The translations under genes were made by a program, and so were the position numbers. Shown here one piece after another: positions 21,821 to 33,221 of a stretch of DNA of 64,000 nucleotides. The stretch is from Rapana venosa (Eukaryota; Mollusca; Gastropoda; Neogastropoda; Muricidae). The notes below the pieces were generated by a model. The model had not been told where the DNA came from and ran no database searches. It saw only the letters and a list, made by a program, of their open reading frames with translations. Numbering within the stretch: the stretch's first letter is position 1; every line of letters begins with the position of its first letter. The stretch spans positions 608,449 through 672,448 of the forward strand of contig CM054155.1 of assembly GCA_028751875.1 (NCBI GenBank), read 5' to 3'.

Positions 21821-23897
21821 AGCTTTATGTATGCCCAATCGTATAAAATGAACATAAAGCTTTAAACAATTCTAAACCGTGCAGTCTGTCCAAACATTTT
21901 TTGAAGTCTTTTTAATTTCAAAGTCTAATAAATGCTCTGTAGTTCTTTTAAATATCTTGCAAGATACTAAACTCTCTCACGAATCTATGAGCTTAAAGTC
22001 TAAAAGTAGGTGCGCGGTACGGTCTTCACTTGCAGTGCCAGGTATGGGCTGGGTTTTTGCGACCTTGTAATTTTCCAACTGGCAGTCCTGTGGATAGCCT
22101 CAGCAAATTGTCCTATCAGAATGATTAGCATAGGAAAAACAGTATGGCAACAAGTTCAACCCTAAAAATGTCTGTATGACTGTACTTCTGTCATCTGTAT
22201 TCCAATGTCTACCACTGAATAATTTCATGGTTTTCCATTTTTTCTCCCATATCTAAAACCGTTATACTGTTACAGTTCATGAAATAAAGGAATAATTATT
22301 TGAAACAAAGCTACGTCTACTATCTACAAGCCCAAATCCTCTTTGGGGTTTTGCTGATCCGTCCGGAGCGGGTAATTGTTGTCCCAGCTCCTGAGGTTGT
22401 GGCTGTGGCAAAGGCTGGCGTTGCTGTCATCTCACTTCCATCTTTCTTTTGGTGGGCTGGCGTTCTGGGGAATATCTCTGATGTGAATGCGGTTCCTCCA
22501 TAGAGTCTGGCCTTGGGGAGTGATGACCTGGTAGGACCTTGGCTCAGGGTATCTTCCCGTCACTGGGCTGGGATCTATTTCTCCGCCTGGTAGTTCAGGC
22601 AGTAGTGCAGGGAGGTCCTTGGCATGCTTGTCATGGCTACCTTCTGCAGTTCCTCTAGTGTAGAAGTCTTGTGATGTGGCCTCTTAAGTGCAAATGTTGA
22701 GGTGTCTTGCACCCAAGCAGATGCAGCGTTTTCTGGGGGGTTTTCTTTGAGTAGGTAGACTCGACTCCTAATCCGTTGGCTCATTTACTTTTGTATTTTT
22801 CCCTTTGGTTTCCATTGCCTCAAGTTCTTGTTGACGTTTTCAGGGTTTAGGGTTTTTCTTTGGTGCGTCAATAGGTGGGGCATGTTTTTTTTCCACAATA
22901 AGTTTGACTGTACTGGGAATGCATCCAACCTTGTCCAGTAATTCAGGAAATGCCTTTGTCAGGCCTTTGACACGTGTGATTTGTCTTTAACTTTTGCTGG
23001 CAGTGAGGGGTTTGATTACTTGTTTGTCGAGTTCATCGTCATCAAAATCACACTTTCTCGCCTGAAGTCGGCACTGTTTACAAACTTGTCTAGGACTGCC
23101 TTAGTGATTGCCTGTAGCTCATCAGTTTCAACCTTGCTACACAAAAATTTCTGGAGGTTCTAAATTTTGGGCCTCAACTTTTTTCAAAGATGATCTCAGG
23201 GGTTTGTTCATCCTGTGACAGGTTCCACGTATGGCACCGTTTTTAGATCTGTTTCACCACTTGAAGGAGGGGGATGGCTCTTTTCCGTGTGTCACGTGTT
23301 TGTTCGGCTTTCAAACAGAGCTCGAGCCTTTGTTGAATATCTTGAAGGCTTTGGGAAGGTTTTTTTACTGACCAATCTGTTTTGGGGTGTTTGCATCCAT
23401 TGTGGTGTTTGCAATTCCATAGGAATGCAAATACCTCGTCAGGGATTTTTTCCCCTTTTTTATTTATTTATTCTTTTATTCGAGGATAATGGAATAAGCA
23501 CTCTTGTGCTTTTTTAAAATCCAGTCCCCTTGTGTATGCGGTTTTGTAAATTTTGTCATCTGTTTTCACCGACACACAATGGCCTACTCTTTCGAAAAGC
23601 GAAACAGGATTTAACGTGTGCGCAAGATGTTCTGCGTGCGTTCGAACACGAGGCTTCGGTTTATAGTCTCAGTTTCCAATTGACCTCAATTGTGCTAAAA
23701 CTGTAGTGCACAATAATGCACCAGTCCTCGCATAACTTTCAGAGCAAATTCAGGGGTCTGACATAATTATGTACTTAAAGGGATAAGGCGAAGTAAAGTT
23801 TCACAGCTACTTGCCGATGACACTGAACGGTAGTAGCGGAAATCAGTCAAACAAAAGTTTTTTTTCCCACTTACTGTAGTAATGCTCAACTCCTTTT
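21821..23897 (-). pseudogene. Deleted Gypsy internal region (gag/pol remnants)
   Basis: Only scraps remain on the - strand. There is a gag-like piece near 23040-23160 (LQARKCDFDDDEL) and the N-terminal approach to RT at about 22830-22960 (KAFPELLDKVGCIPSTVKLI). The last part of integrase at 22420-22800 has TGRYPEPRSYQVITPQGQ. Stop codons interrupt all of them. The + strand frames here have no family signal. The loss of everything between early RT and the integrase end is a single large deletion or a recombination during reverse transcription. Confidence 0.65.
23470..23680 (-). mobile_element. V-domain SINE fragment inside the Gypsy element
   Basis: On the - strand it contains CTGAGACTATAAACCGAAGC, resembling the V-SINE core (GATGAGAC..TAAACCGAGG). 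It also has CGAACGCACGCAGAACATCT and GTAGGCCATTGTGTGTCGG. Copies of the same sequence lie at 42760-42958 and 55689-55810. Confidence 0.6.
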
Positions 23898-23909
23898 ACG
23901 CTGCCACCA
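23898..23909 (-). promoter_or_regulatory. tRNA primer-binding site
   Basis: TGGTGGCAGCGT on the - strand follows the 5' LTR end directly. Its complement ends ...GCTGCCACCA, as a tRNA 3' end does. Confidence 0.7.
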
Positions 23910-23985
23910 TGTAATGTTGTTGCGTTGCTTGGTGTAGGTACACACACACGCACGCACGCACGCACGCACGCACGCATGCGCGCGC

Positions 23986-24019
<34 letters not shown>

Positions 24020-24209
24020 GCACGCACGCACGCGCCGCGCGGGCCCATGATATGTTGACAACTTTACCTATAGATCACCCGTAGGCTACACTGAATCCGC
24101 ACCTGCTTTCTCTATCGTATGGCGGACTGGAAGCTAGGTCTGCGAGCTTCACACGGCGCTGGCTGTGGGGCCAGGCAGCCTGGATATCTAAAGTGATGAT
24201 ATCACAACA
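23910..24209 (-). repeat. 5' LTR of the Gypsy element
   Basis: TGTAATGTTGTTGCG...GATATCACAACA on the + strand. It is related to the copy at 21501 but clearly diverged, including a different internal repeat (ACGC units against CA units), so the insertion is not recent. Confidence 0.8.
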
Positions 24210-24221
24210 GATTAAAGTCAT

Positions 24222-24375
24222 AATAATAATAATAATATATGGAATTTATAGAGCACTATATCTTGCAATTACAAATCAGAGCGCTTCCATTCAATCCGCT
24301 CCCACACAAGCAACCAACAATGATTAACAATATTCTAACAAATTCAAATGTACACACACACACGCACGCATGCAC

Positions 24376-24453
<78 letters not shown>

Positions 24454-25262
24454 TGTACGTTTCGGCAGGGTGATGGAATTTTGGCTTTTAAAGGCAGGGA
24501 CAGATATGAGATGAAACAAGAGGGAAAAATCTTAGGTTTGAAATAGGTATGTTTTGAGGCTGGATTTCAAGCTGTCGTAAGTAGACTTTTCACGAAGGGA
24601 GAGAGGGAGGTCATTCCAGATTGATGGACCAATAAATAGAGAAAGAGCGACGGTCAACAGTGGATTGGTTGAATTTAGGTATTCGTAAGCCCAGGGTATC
24701 TGCAGCAGAGCGGAGGGACCGAGAAGGAGTGTACAGGTGAAGACATTTACAGAGGTAGGAGGGTGCTGTTTTGTGGAGACATTTGTAACAGAGGGTTCTG
24801 ATCTTGTACTTTACTCTCTGTGGCACAGGCAACCAGTGGAGAGATTGCAGGAATGGAGTAATATGCTCAGATTTTTTCTTTTTGAGGACTAATCGAGCTG
24901 CAGAGTTTTGTATGCGTTGAAGGGAGTGGATAGATGATGCTGGCAGACCAGCCAAAAGAGAATTACAATAGTCCAGATGTGAAAGAATAAGAGATGTGAC
25001 AAGTTTGGATGTTGCATCAGTGGACAGGTACTTTCGGATTGCACTTATACGCCGTAATTGATAGTAGCAGGACTGGCAGGTCTGGGTGATGAATGTTTGC
25101 ATGGAGAGTGTGTTGTCAATAACAACACCTAGATACTTAACAGCAGTGGATAGCGGAACTGATGTACTGCCAAATTCTATTGAATCTGTTGTGATGGAAG
25201 AGAGTTTGTGTTTGGTCCCTATAATCATGGCTTCGGTTTTTATCTGCATTTAGCAGATAAGT
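24222..25262 (-). mobile_element. 5'-truncated L2-like LINE with internal (CA)n
   Basis: The - strand open frame at 24611-25249 starts in the region after the RT active site (VKYLGVVIDNTLSMQTF, LILSHLDYCNSLLAGLP, HITPFLQSLHWLPVPQR) and ends at GRRSF. The 3' end is the shared tail (GCGCT..ATATAAATTCCATATATT, then ATT repeats) at 24222-24310. A CA microsatellite of about 90 bases at 24361-24450 sits in the 3' UTR. The frame is open for 212 codons, so this copy is fairly young. Confidence 0.85.
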
Positions 25263-25265
25263 CAT

Positions 25266-25680
25266 CAAAATGTTGGTCTTAGACTCATCACATGTAAAGT
25301 GTAATTATGAGCATGAGTTTGCTTCCTTGCTTAATGACTTGTGTCTTTGAAATGGCACTCGCCTTCCCCAAACTCAGGTTAGCAGCTTTGAGCGTGGTTA
25401 CCAAGTGGATAGGAGACCGTTTGTGCCCCATGACTTCAGTAAATTCCCCCACTTTACCCAGCTGTGGCCTAAATTGGTACCTGCCCTCTTTAGGCAAGGT
25501 GAGGGAGAGGAGATGGGCGCTGCCCTCTATATGCTGCCCCTTAGAGAAACTGAGGTCTCTGACTCCTTGCTCTCCAATGACCGCATAGGTTATGGGATCA
25601 CCTTTGCCTTTTACTTTGACCTCTTTGTTCCTGAGGTAGAACACGAAAGTTCACCACTGCATAATGTTTAGCAGAATTAG
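25266..25680 (+). other. Unassigned open region
   Basis: From about 25375 one + frame reads VSSFERGYQVDRRPFVPHDF, then PHFTQLWPKLVPALFRQGEG, and stays open to TAG at 25669. A CCAAACTCAG at about 25375 could be a splice acceptor. I recognise no family. It may be an exon, a transposon piece, or chance, and the other strand is also open over most of the same stretch. Confidence 0.2.
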
Positions 25681-26131
25681 TAGGACGTTTATATTCCCAG
25701 CATGGAGATGCCAGCATTTTGCTTACAGTGATAGTTCTCAAATACTTTTTGATCAAAAAGCTTTTCAGTCACAGTACACACTTTTCTTCTGTTGATGTAT
25801 AAGCGTTTTGTGATGTTAATTCCAAATGTCACAAAGAGGTGCTCGATAGTAGATACACATGTCTTCTCATGAAGCTATGTTACAGTTTCAAGCACGGTGT
25901 TGTGTTAGCAGCACTGCTCTGGCCTCTGAAATCGATATGGTTAAGCAACTGGAATGAACAGATGAGCTTCACCTTGTAGTCTAAATCTCCAAGCTTCTGC
26001 CATAGAAAAACATTGGCTAAAGAATCTTTACAAGCTCTGTTTACTAGTGTTTCACTTCAGCCTTTATGTTTCGTGCCCTTCTGCTTCTGCACTCTCACGC
26101 CGCTCAAGCCGGTCACATCCCACGTGCCCAG
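25681..26131. other. No recognised feature
   Basis: Unremarkable sequence leading into a long CA microsatellite. I see no motif. Confidence 0.35.
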
Positions 26132-26212
<81 letters not shown>

Positions 26213-26213
26213 A

Positions 26214-26292
<79 letters not shown>
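26132..26292. repeat. (CA)n microsatellite, about 80 units
   Basis: CA dinucleotides with regular CAAA interruptions near 26197, 26213 and 26229. Confidence 0.97.
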
Positions 26293-26294
<2 letters not shown>

Positions 26295-26419
26295 GCCAGC
26301 TGTGGAAGGTAAAGGTCATCATCTACAATTAATACCTTTCACATTTTGTCATCAGTTAAGTGGACCATACTCCCTCCAGTTTGTCTAAAGATATGGGATT
26401 TTTAAGTCAGAAAAGATTT

Positions 26420-26490
26420 GTTGTTTAGAATAATATAACTGAGAATTGTTGTTTAGAATAATATAACTGAGAATTGTTGTTTAGAATACT
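26420..26490. repeat. 35-bp tandem duplication
   Basis: GTTGTTTAGAATAATATAAC is repeated in tandem, followed by a third partial copy. Confidence 0.8.
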
Positions 26491-26560
26491 GATACGGTTT
26501 CTAATACCTAGGGGGATAGAATATACCTTTGCTGGGTGTCGTCACAAAGTGATGCTTATA

Positions 26561-26690
26561 AATAATAATAATAATAATGTATGGAATTTATATAGCGCTG
26601 AATCTTGTAAAGTAAACAAATCAAAGCGCTTGCATTCAAATCATTCATACGCATGCAACCATCCATAAATATAAGTTCCAATGAAATAGC
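26561..26690 (-). repeat. Solo L2/SINE-type 3' tail
   Basis: AAT repeats, then GTATGGAATTTATATAGCGC and AAATCAAAGCGCTTGCATTC, on the - strand orientation. No coding part accompanies it. Confidence 0.8.
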
Positions 26691-26794
26691 AACACATCAA
26701 CGAAGGATTTTTCAACGACAAAGTGACGCCTAAGTAACAGTAAGTTCTACAGATATAAAGGCAGTGCCAACATCAGAAGCTACACACATTTAAA

Positions 26795-26862
26795 ATGTCT
26801 TCGGCCTGCTCTTCCCAGGGAGAGTACGTCACCACTGAAGCAGCGCCACCCATTTTGTGACA
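26795..26862 (-). mobile_element. SINE 3' fragment
   Basis: On the - strand, AAATGGGTGGCGCTGCTTCA and CTCTCCCTGGGAAGAGCAG match the 3' part of the SINE at 59841-60249. Confidence 0.6.
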
Positions 26863-26937
26863 CCAACATGTAACATACTTTCTATTCAGAGACATTTACA
26901 ACAGTTTAATTTACAAGCAGCCTTTGGATCTGTTGTC

Positions 26938-27300
26938 TACAGGTAAGGCGGTCTGCCTAGAAAGCGAGAAGTCACGGGCTTCAACCCTGTTAGAGTCGGA
27001 CCTTGAGTGGTGGTCTGGGTGCTGATATTTTAGATGAGAATATAAACCAAAGTCCTGTGTGTAATAGATATCCAACAGACGTCAAAGAACCCACAACACG
27101 AGCTTTGTCTCTAGCAACATTCTGTAGAAAAAGCTTCTTTCATAGGGAAACATATGCCCAAGCAGATTTCGATAGGAATTAAGACCAAAAAACCCCCAAA
27201 CGAATGGCGCTGTTCTTGTGCGACACACTCTCTCTGGAAAGAGCAGCCCAAATTTCATGCAGAGTTGTGACAGAAAATGCTATAGGATACAACATACCAG
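26938..27300 (+). mobile_element. tRNA-headed SINE with V-type core
   Basis: The head has tRNA-like boxes (GTAAGGCGGTCTGCCTAG as a degenerate A-box region and GGGCTTCAACCC as a B box). The body has GTGGTCTGGGTGCTGATATT and TAGATGAGAATATAAACCAA, a diverged V core, then AAAGAACCCAC and CATAGGGAAACA. The tail is GGCGCTGTTCTTGTGC...GAGCAGCCCAAATTTCA. All these blocks occur in the same order in the - strand SINE at 59841-60249. It is an RNA-polymerase-III-type retroposon without coding capacity. Confidence 0.7.
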
Positions 27301-27675
27301 ATTGTACGAGCTGTGTTTTCGCACTTCAGTCACTCGCAGTTCCTACACTCACACAGGCTGACGCATTCAGATCTTCTCAGCCTTAAACCCTGTTAGAATT
27401 CCCTCCTTTACTCTGACAGTTTGCCAAGACACCATACAAGCACCAACAGTGCAAAACATTTCAACAAATTATTAAAACAGTACACGGAAGGTTTTTTTGT
27501 TTTTTTTAACTTTGATTAAAAGTGTGAAAGAATATGGGACCATACGGTGTGTATAAGCTCTTAAGAATGGTCAAGAAAATAGCATTTTGTGTTGGGTACT
27601 ACGAAAACAGACTACATCATTTATATAAGTCTGTTCCTCATGCCCTGTGATGTGCACTGTGTGGCGATGATCCAG
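27301..27675. other. Intron sequence before the first certain dynein exon
   Basis: There are no further repeats apart from a short T-run near 27491. The sequence just before 27676 supplies the acceptor of the dynein exon. Confidence 0.4.
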
Positions 27676-27813
27676 GTCAGCAACCAGGTGATCGCTCGTT
27701 GCTGTGCCTCCATCAGTCTGGACAGGCTGTTCGAAGGCTACATCATCAGCAGCCGCAAGAACTTGCTGCAGTGTATTGAGTGCTGCCAGCACTGGCAGGA
27801 CATCTACCACAAG
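27676..27813 (+). CDS. DNAH2-like dynein heavy chain, tail exon A
   Basis: The exon reads VSNQVIARCCASISLDRLFE, then GYIISSRKNLLQCIECCQHW and QDIYHK, 46 codons, phase 0 at both ends. Acceptor GATCCAG ends at 27675 and donor AAG|GTCAAC starts at 27814. ISLDRxFEGY followed by a paired-Cys block is what I recall of the DHC_N1 tail of the DNAH2 class, and the residue count to the next exon fits without gap. Axonemal heavy chains of this class form the 1-beta chain of the two-headed inner dynein arm and drive ciliary and flagellar sliding; this tail part binds intermediate chains. A GTCT repeat starts 20 bases after the donor. The paralogue assignment is from memory; the dynein family call is firm. 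Confidence 0.85.
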
Positions 27814-27832
27814 GTCAACACGCTCAGAGGAT

Positions 27833-28654
27833 TGTCTGTCTGTCTGTCTGTCTGTCTTGTCCATGTTTTATGTCTCCGTGGCTGTGTGTGATGTTAGTGT
27901 GGTGTGGATGTGTGTGATGTATTGTGGTGTGTCTGTGTGTAGTGTTGTTGTGGTGCGACTGTGTGTGTGATGTTATTGTGATGTGGCTGTGTGTAGTATT
28001 GTGTAGTGTGGCTGTGTGTGTGTGATGTTATTGTGATGTGGCTGTGTGTAGTATTGTGTAGTGTGGCTGTGTGTGTGTGATGTTATTGTGATGTGGCTGT
28101 GTGAGTATTGTGTAGTGTGCCTGTGTGTGTGATGTTATTGTGATGTGGCTGTGTGTGTATTGGTGTAGTGTGGCTGTGTGTGTGTGATGTTATTGTGATG
28201 TGGCTGTGTGTAGTATTGGTGTAGTGTGGCTGTGTGTGTGTGATGTTATTGTGATGTGGCTGTGTGTAGTATTGGTGTAGTGTGCCTGTGTGTGTGATGT
28301 TATTGTGATGTGGCTGTGTGTAGTATTGTGTAGTGTGGCTGTGTGTGTGTGATGTTATTGTGATGTGGCTGTGTGTAGTATTGTGTAGTGTGCCTGTGTG
28401 TGTGATGTTATTGTGATGTGGCTGTGTGTAGTATGGTGTAGTGTGGCTGTGTGTGTGATGTTATTGTGATGTGGCTGTGTGTAGTATTGTGTAGTGTGGC
28501 TGTGTGTGTGTGATGTTATTGTGATGTGGCTGTGTGTAGTATTGGTGTAGTGTGTTGTGTGTGTGTGATGTTATTGTGATATGGCTATGTGTAGTATTGG
28601 TGTAGTGTGGCTGTGTGTGTGTGATGTTATTGTGATGATGGTGATGATGAGATG
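27833..28654 (+). repeat. GT-rich minisatellite, long-period part (about 52-56 bp)
   Basis: After a short GTCT run, units read GTGTGATGTTATTGTGATGT then GGCTGTGTGTAGTATTG and GTGTAGTGTGGCTG. The array starts within 60 bases of the dynein donor site. Confidence 0.92.
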
Positions 28655-28736
28655 ATCAAAGTAATAATAATACATGGAAGTTATATAGCACAATATCTGG
28701 GGGGGGGGGATCAATGCGCTTAAACAAATCAATTGT
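28655..28736 (-). repeat. L2/SINE-type tail embedded in the GT-rich array
   Basis: AGTAATAATAATACATGGAA, then GTTATATAGCACAATATC, a G-run and CAATGCGCTTAAACAAATCA. It is the shared tail in - orientation, diverged. It divides the long-period part of the array from the short-period part. Confidence 0.65.
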
Positions 28737-31700
28737 GATGTGGCTGTGTGTAGTGTTGTGATGTGGCGGTGTGTAGTGTTGTGATGTGGCTGTGTGTAGT
28801 GTTGTGATGTGGCTGTGTGTAGTGTGTTGGTGTGACGTGGCTGTGTGTAGTGTTGGTGTGATGTGGTGTGTAGTAATGTGATGTGGCGGTGTGTTGTGTT
28901 GTGATGTGGCTGTGTGTAGTGTGGTGTTGGCGGTGTGTAGTGTGTGTGATGTGGCTGTGTGTTGTGATGTGGATGTGTGTAGTGTTGTGGTGTGCAGTGT
29001 TGTGATGTGGATGTGTGTAGTGTTGTGATGTGGCTGTGTGTAGTGTTGTGATGTGGCGGTGTGTAGTGTTGTGATGTGGCGGTGTGTAGTGTTGTGATGT
29101 GGCTGTGTGTAGTGTTGGGATGTGGCTGTGTGTAGTGTTGTGATGTGGCGGTGTGTAGTGTTGTGGTGTGCAGTGTTGTGATGTGGATGTGTGTAGTGTT
29201 GTGATGTGGCGGTGTGTAGTGTTGTGATGTGGCTGTGTGTAGTGTTGTGATGTGGATGTGTGTAGTGTTGTGATGTGGCTGTGTGTAGTGTTGTGATGCG
29301 TGTTGTGGTGTGCAGTGTTGTGATGTGGCGGTGTGTAGTGTTGTGATGTGGCTGTGTGTAGTGTTGTGATGTGGCGGTGTGTAGTGTTGTGATGTGGATG
29401 TGTGTAGTGTTGTGGTGTGGCGGTGTGTTGTGATGTGGCTGTGTGTTGTGTTGATGTGGCGTGTGTAGTGTTGTGGTGTGCAGTGTTGTGATGTGGATGT
29501 GTGAGTGTTGTGATGTGGCTGTGTGTAGTGTTGTGATGTGGCTGTGTGTAGTGTGTGATGTGGCGGTGTGTAGTGTTGTGATGTGGCGGTGTGTAGTGTT
29601 GTGATGTGGCGGTGTGTAGTGTTGTGATGTGGCGGTGTGTAGTGTTGTGATGTGGCGGTGTGTAGTGTTGTGATGTGGCGGTGTGTAGTGTTGTGATGTG
29701 GCTGTGTGTAGTGTTGTGATGTGGCTGTGTGTATTGCTGGTGTGGTGTGTAGTGTTGTGATGTGGATGTGTGTGTGTGGTGTGGCTGTGTGTAGTGTTGT
29801 GATGTGGCGGTGTGTAGTGCTGGTGTGGTGTGTTGTGATGTGGCTGTGTGTTTGTGATGTGGCTGTGTGTTGTGATGTGGCTGTGTGTTGTGATGTGGCT
29901 GGTGTATGCTGGTGTGATGTGGCTGTGTGTAGTGTTGTGATGTGGCGGTGTGTAGTGCTGGTGTGATGTGGCTGTGTGTAGTGCTGGTGTGATGTGGCGG
30001 TGTGTAGTGTTGTGATGTGGCGGTGTGTAGTGCTGGTGTGATGTGGCTGTGTTGTGATGTGGCTGTGTGTAGTGCGGTGTGTGATGTGGCGGTGTGTTGT
30101 GATGTGGCTGTGTGTAGTGTGGTGTGATGTGGCTGTGTGTAGTGCTGGTGTGATGTGGCTGTGTGTAGTGCTGGTGTGATGTGGCTGTGTGTAGTGCTGG
30201 TGTGATGTGGCTGTGTGTAGTGCTGGTGTGATGTGGCTGTGTGTAGTGTTGTGATGTGGATGTGTGTAGTGTTGTGATGTGGATGTGTGTGGTGTGATGT
30301 GGTTGTGATGTGGCTGTGTGTAGTGATGTGGCTGTGTGTAGTGTTGTGATGTGTGTGTGTAGTGTTGTGGTGTGGCTGTGTGTAGTGTTGTGATGTGGCT
30401 GTGTGTAGTGTTGTGGTGTGGCTGTGTGTTGTGGTGTGGTGTGGCTGTGTGTAGTGTTGTGGCGGTGTGTAGTGCTGGTGTGATGTGGCTGTGTGTTGTG
30501 ATGTGGCTGTGTGTAGTGTTGTGATGTGGCTGTGTGTAGTGTTGTGATGTGGCTGTGTTAGTGTTATGATGTGGCGGTGTGTAGTGTTATGATGTGGCGG
30601 TGTGTGTGTTGTGATGTGGCGGTGGTTGTGATGTGGCGGTGTGTAGTGTTGTGATGTGGCGGTGTGTAGTGTTGTATGTGGCGTGTGTTGTGATGTGGCT
30701 GTGTGTAGTGTTGTGATGTGGCTGTGTGTTGTGTTGTATGTGGCGGTGTGTAGTGTTGTGATGTGGCTGTGTGTAGTGTTGTGATGTGGTTGTGATGTGG
30801 CGGTGTGTAGTGTTGTGATGTGGCTGTGTGTAGTGCTGGTGTGATGTGGCTGTGTGTAGTGTTGTGATGTGGCTGTGTGTAGTGTTGTGATGTGGCTGTG
30901 TGTAGTGTTGTGATGTGGCTGTGTGTAGTGTTGTGTGTGCTGTGTGTAGTGCTGGTGTGATGTGGCTGTGTGTAGAGCTGGTGTGATGTGGCGGTGTGTA
31001 GTGTTGTGATGTGGCGTGTGTAGTGTTGTGATGTGGCGGTGTGTAGTGTTGTGATGTGGCGGTGTGTAGTGTTGTGATGTGGCGGTGTTGTGATGTGGCG
31101 GTGTGTAGTGTTGTGATGTGGCGGTGTGTCGTGTTGTGATGTGGCTGTGTGTTGTGTTGTGATGTGGCTGTGTGTAGTGTTGTGATGTGGCTGTGTGTAG
31201 TGCTGTGTGATGTGGCTGTGTGTGGTGAGGCGGTGTGTAGTGTTATGGTGTGGCGGTGTGTTGTGATGTGGCTGTGTGTAGTGTTGTGATGTGGCTGTGT
31301 GTAGTGATGTGGCTGTGTGTAGTGTTGTGATTGGCGGTGTGTATGTTGTGATGTGGCTGTGTGTAGTGTTGTGATGTGGCGGTGTGTAGTGTTGTGATGT
31401 GGTGGGCGGTGTGTAGTGTTGTGATGTGGTGTGGCGGTGTGTAGTGTTATGATGTGGCGTGTGTAGTGTTGTGATGTGGCTGTGTGTAGTGTTGTGATGT
31501 GGTTGTGTGTTGTGATGTGGCTGTGTGTGTTGTTGTGATGTGGCTGTGTGTAGTGTTGTGATGTGGCGGTGTGTAGTGTTGTGATGTGATGTGTGTAGTG
31601 TTGTGATGTGGCTGTGTGTAGTGTTGGGATGTGGCTGTGTGTAGTGGTTGTGATGTGGCGGTGTGTAGTGTTGTGATGTGGCTGTGTGTAGTGTTGTGAT

Positions 31701-32346
31701 GTGGCTGTGTGTAGTGCTGGTGTGATGTGGCTGTGTGTAGTGTTATGGTGTGGCGGTGTGTAGTGTTATGTGTGGCGGTGTGTTGTGATGTGGCTGTGTG
31801 TTGTGTTGTGATGTGGCGGTGTGTAGTGCTGGTGTGATGTGGCTGTGTGTAGTGTTGTGATGTGGCGGTGTGTAGTGCTGGTGTGATGTGGCTGTGTGTA
31901 GTGTTGTGATGTGGCGGTGTGTAGTGCTGGTGTGATGTGCTGTGTGTAGTGTTGTGATGTGGCTGTGTGTAGTGTTGTGATGTGGCTGTGTGTAGTGCTG
32001 TGATGTGGCTGTGTGTTGTGATGTGATGTGGCTGTGTGTTGTGATGTGGCTGTGTGTAGTGTTGTGATGTGGATGTGTGTAGTGTTGTAGCGATGTGGCG
32101 GTGTGTTGTGATGTGGCGGTGTGTAGTGTTGTGATGTGGCTGTGTGTAGTGTTGTGATGTGGATGTGTGTAGTGTTGTAGCGATGTGGCGGTGTGTTGTG
32201 ATGTGGCGGTGTGTAGTGCTGGTGTGATGTGGCTGTGTGTTGTGATGTGGCTGTGTGTAGTGATGTGGCTGTGTGTAGTGTTGTTGTGATGTGGCTGTGT
32301 GTTGTGATGTGGCTGTGTGTAGTGTTGTGATGTGGCTGTGTGTGGT
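28737..32346 (+). repeat. GT-rich minisatellite, 23-bp period (about 150 copies)
   Basis: The core unit is TGTAGTGTTGTGATGTGGCT plus GTG, with CTG/CGG/ATG variation at one position and many units shortened by 2-9 bases. The + strand is almost purely G and T. The very long His/Thr-rich open frames on the - strand across this array are repeat translation, not genes. Confidence 0.97.
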
Positions 32347-32406
32347 GAAACACACACACACCCACACACACACACTCACACACACGCACACACACACACA
32401 CACACA

Positions 32407-32438
<32 letters not shown>

Positions 32439-32448
32439 CACACATTCT
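32347..32448. repeat. (CA)n with ACGC units
   Basis: CACACA with an ACGC run at 32405-32427, flush with the end of the GT-rich array. The strand bias flips abruptly here from G/T-rich to C/A-rich. Confidence 0.93.
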
Positions 32449-33122
32449 CTCTCTCAATGACTGTATAGGTTTGGATTTCTTCTTTTGTTTTGTTTCTTGT
32501 TTTTATTGTGTGAGTGTATGGGTATTGAGTTTATTTCATTATCATGAATATGATTTGAATGAGTATAATCAAAAATGAGTGTTGATGGTGATCGTGTACT
32601 GTTTTGGGAATTATATATTGGATATTATCTCTGATATACACACACACACACACACTCTCTGTCTCTGTTTCTCTCTCACCTTTTATCGTTTTGCTTATAG
32701 TTATAGTGTTTCCTGATGAAGGATTCATACTTTATATTTTCAATACTTTATTGGGCTTGTCCTCTTTACTTAAGTTTTAATGAGTGCCCTATTTCAATAT
32801 CTTATTGTTATATGTAACAAGTATATGTACCATTTGACAATGTGTAGATGTTTATTTTTATGACTTATTTAGTTTGGTTGTTGTTATTTTTTCTTGGTTT
32901 TGTAGTTGTTCTTGTTGTTGTTGTTGTTTGTTTTTCTCTTTTTTTCTTTTTTTCTTCTTTTTGTTGGTTTGGGTTTTCTTTTTCTTTTGTTTGTTTGTTT
33001 TGGTGGTGGGGGGGGGGGGGTTGGGTTTAAAAAAATTGTTTGCTTTTTTTGTTGTTGTTTTTTGGGGGGGTTGTTTTGAAAAGGGTTATTTCCCTTTGTT
33101 TCTACCCTTTGTCATTTTCATT

Positions 33123-33218
<96 letters not shown>

Positions 33219-33221
33219 ATC
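32449..33221 (+). repeat. LINE-associated 3' module, copy 1
   Basis: Blocks in order: ACTGTATAGGTTTGGATTTC; TTATTGTGTGAGTGTATGGG; GGATATTATCTCTG followed by CA and CT repeats; TCCTGATGAAGGATTCATAC; GTGCCCTATTTCAATATCTT; a T/G-rich tract; TTTCCCTTTGTTTCTACC. The same blocks recur at 36788-37310, 37310-37945 and 38756-39785. A CT microsatellite (33129-33220) closes this copy. Confidence 0.75.
33129..33220. repeat. (CT)n microsatellite
   Basis: Nearly pure CT dinucleotides. Confidence 0.95.

Larger units (their letters stand above)
21501..24209 (-). mobile_element. Internally deleted Ty3/Gypsy LTR retrotransposon
   Basis: Two related terminal repeats (21501-21808 and 23910-24209) bracket about 2.1 kb. 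On the - strand the order is LTR, primer-binding site, remnants of gag and the start of RT (VKLIVEKKHAPPID, about 22870), the C-terminal end of integrase (SYQVITPQGQTLWRNRIHIR, about 22500), polypurine tract, LTR. RT active site, RNase H and the integrase core are missing. Flanks are AATTA (21496-21500) and GATTA (24210-24214), a 5-bp duplication with one difference. The element could only have moved with enzymes supplied by a relative. Confidence 0.8.

Noticed and set aside
31447..32457. Open frame of over 330 codons on the - strand rich in His and Thr
   Set aside because: It is the translation of the 23-bp GT-rich minisatellite and the CA repeat; the three overlapping frames show the same composition.
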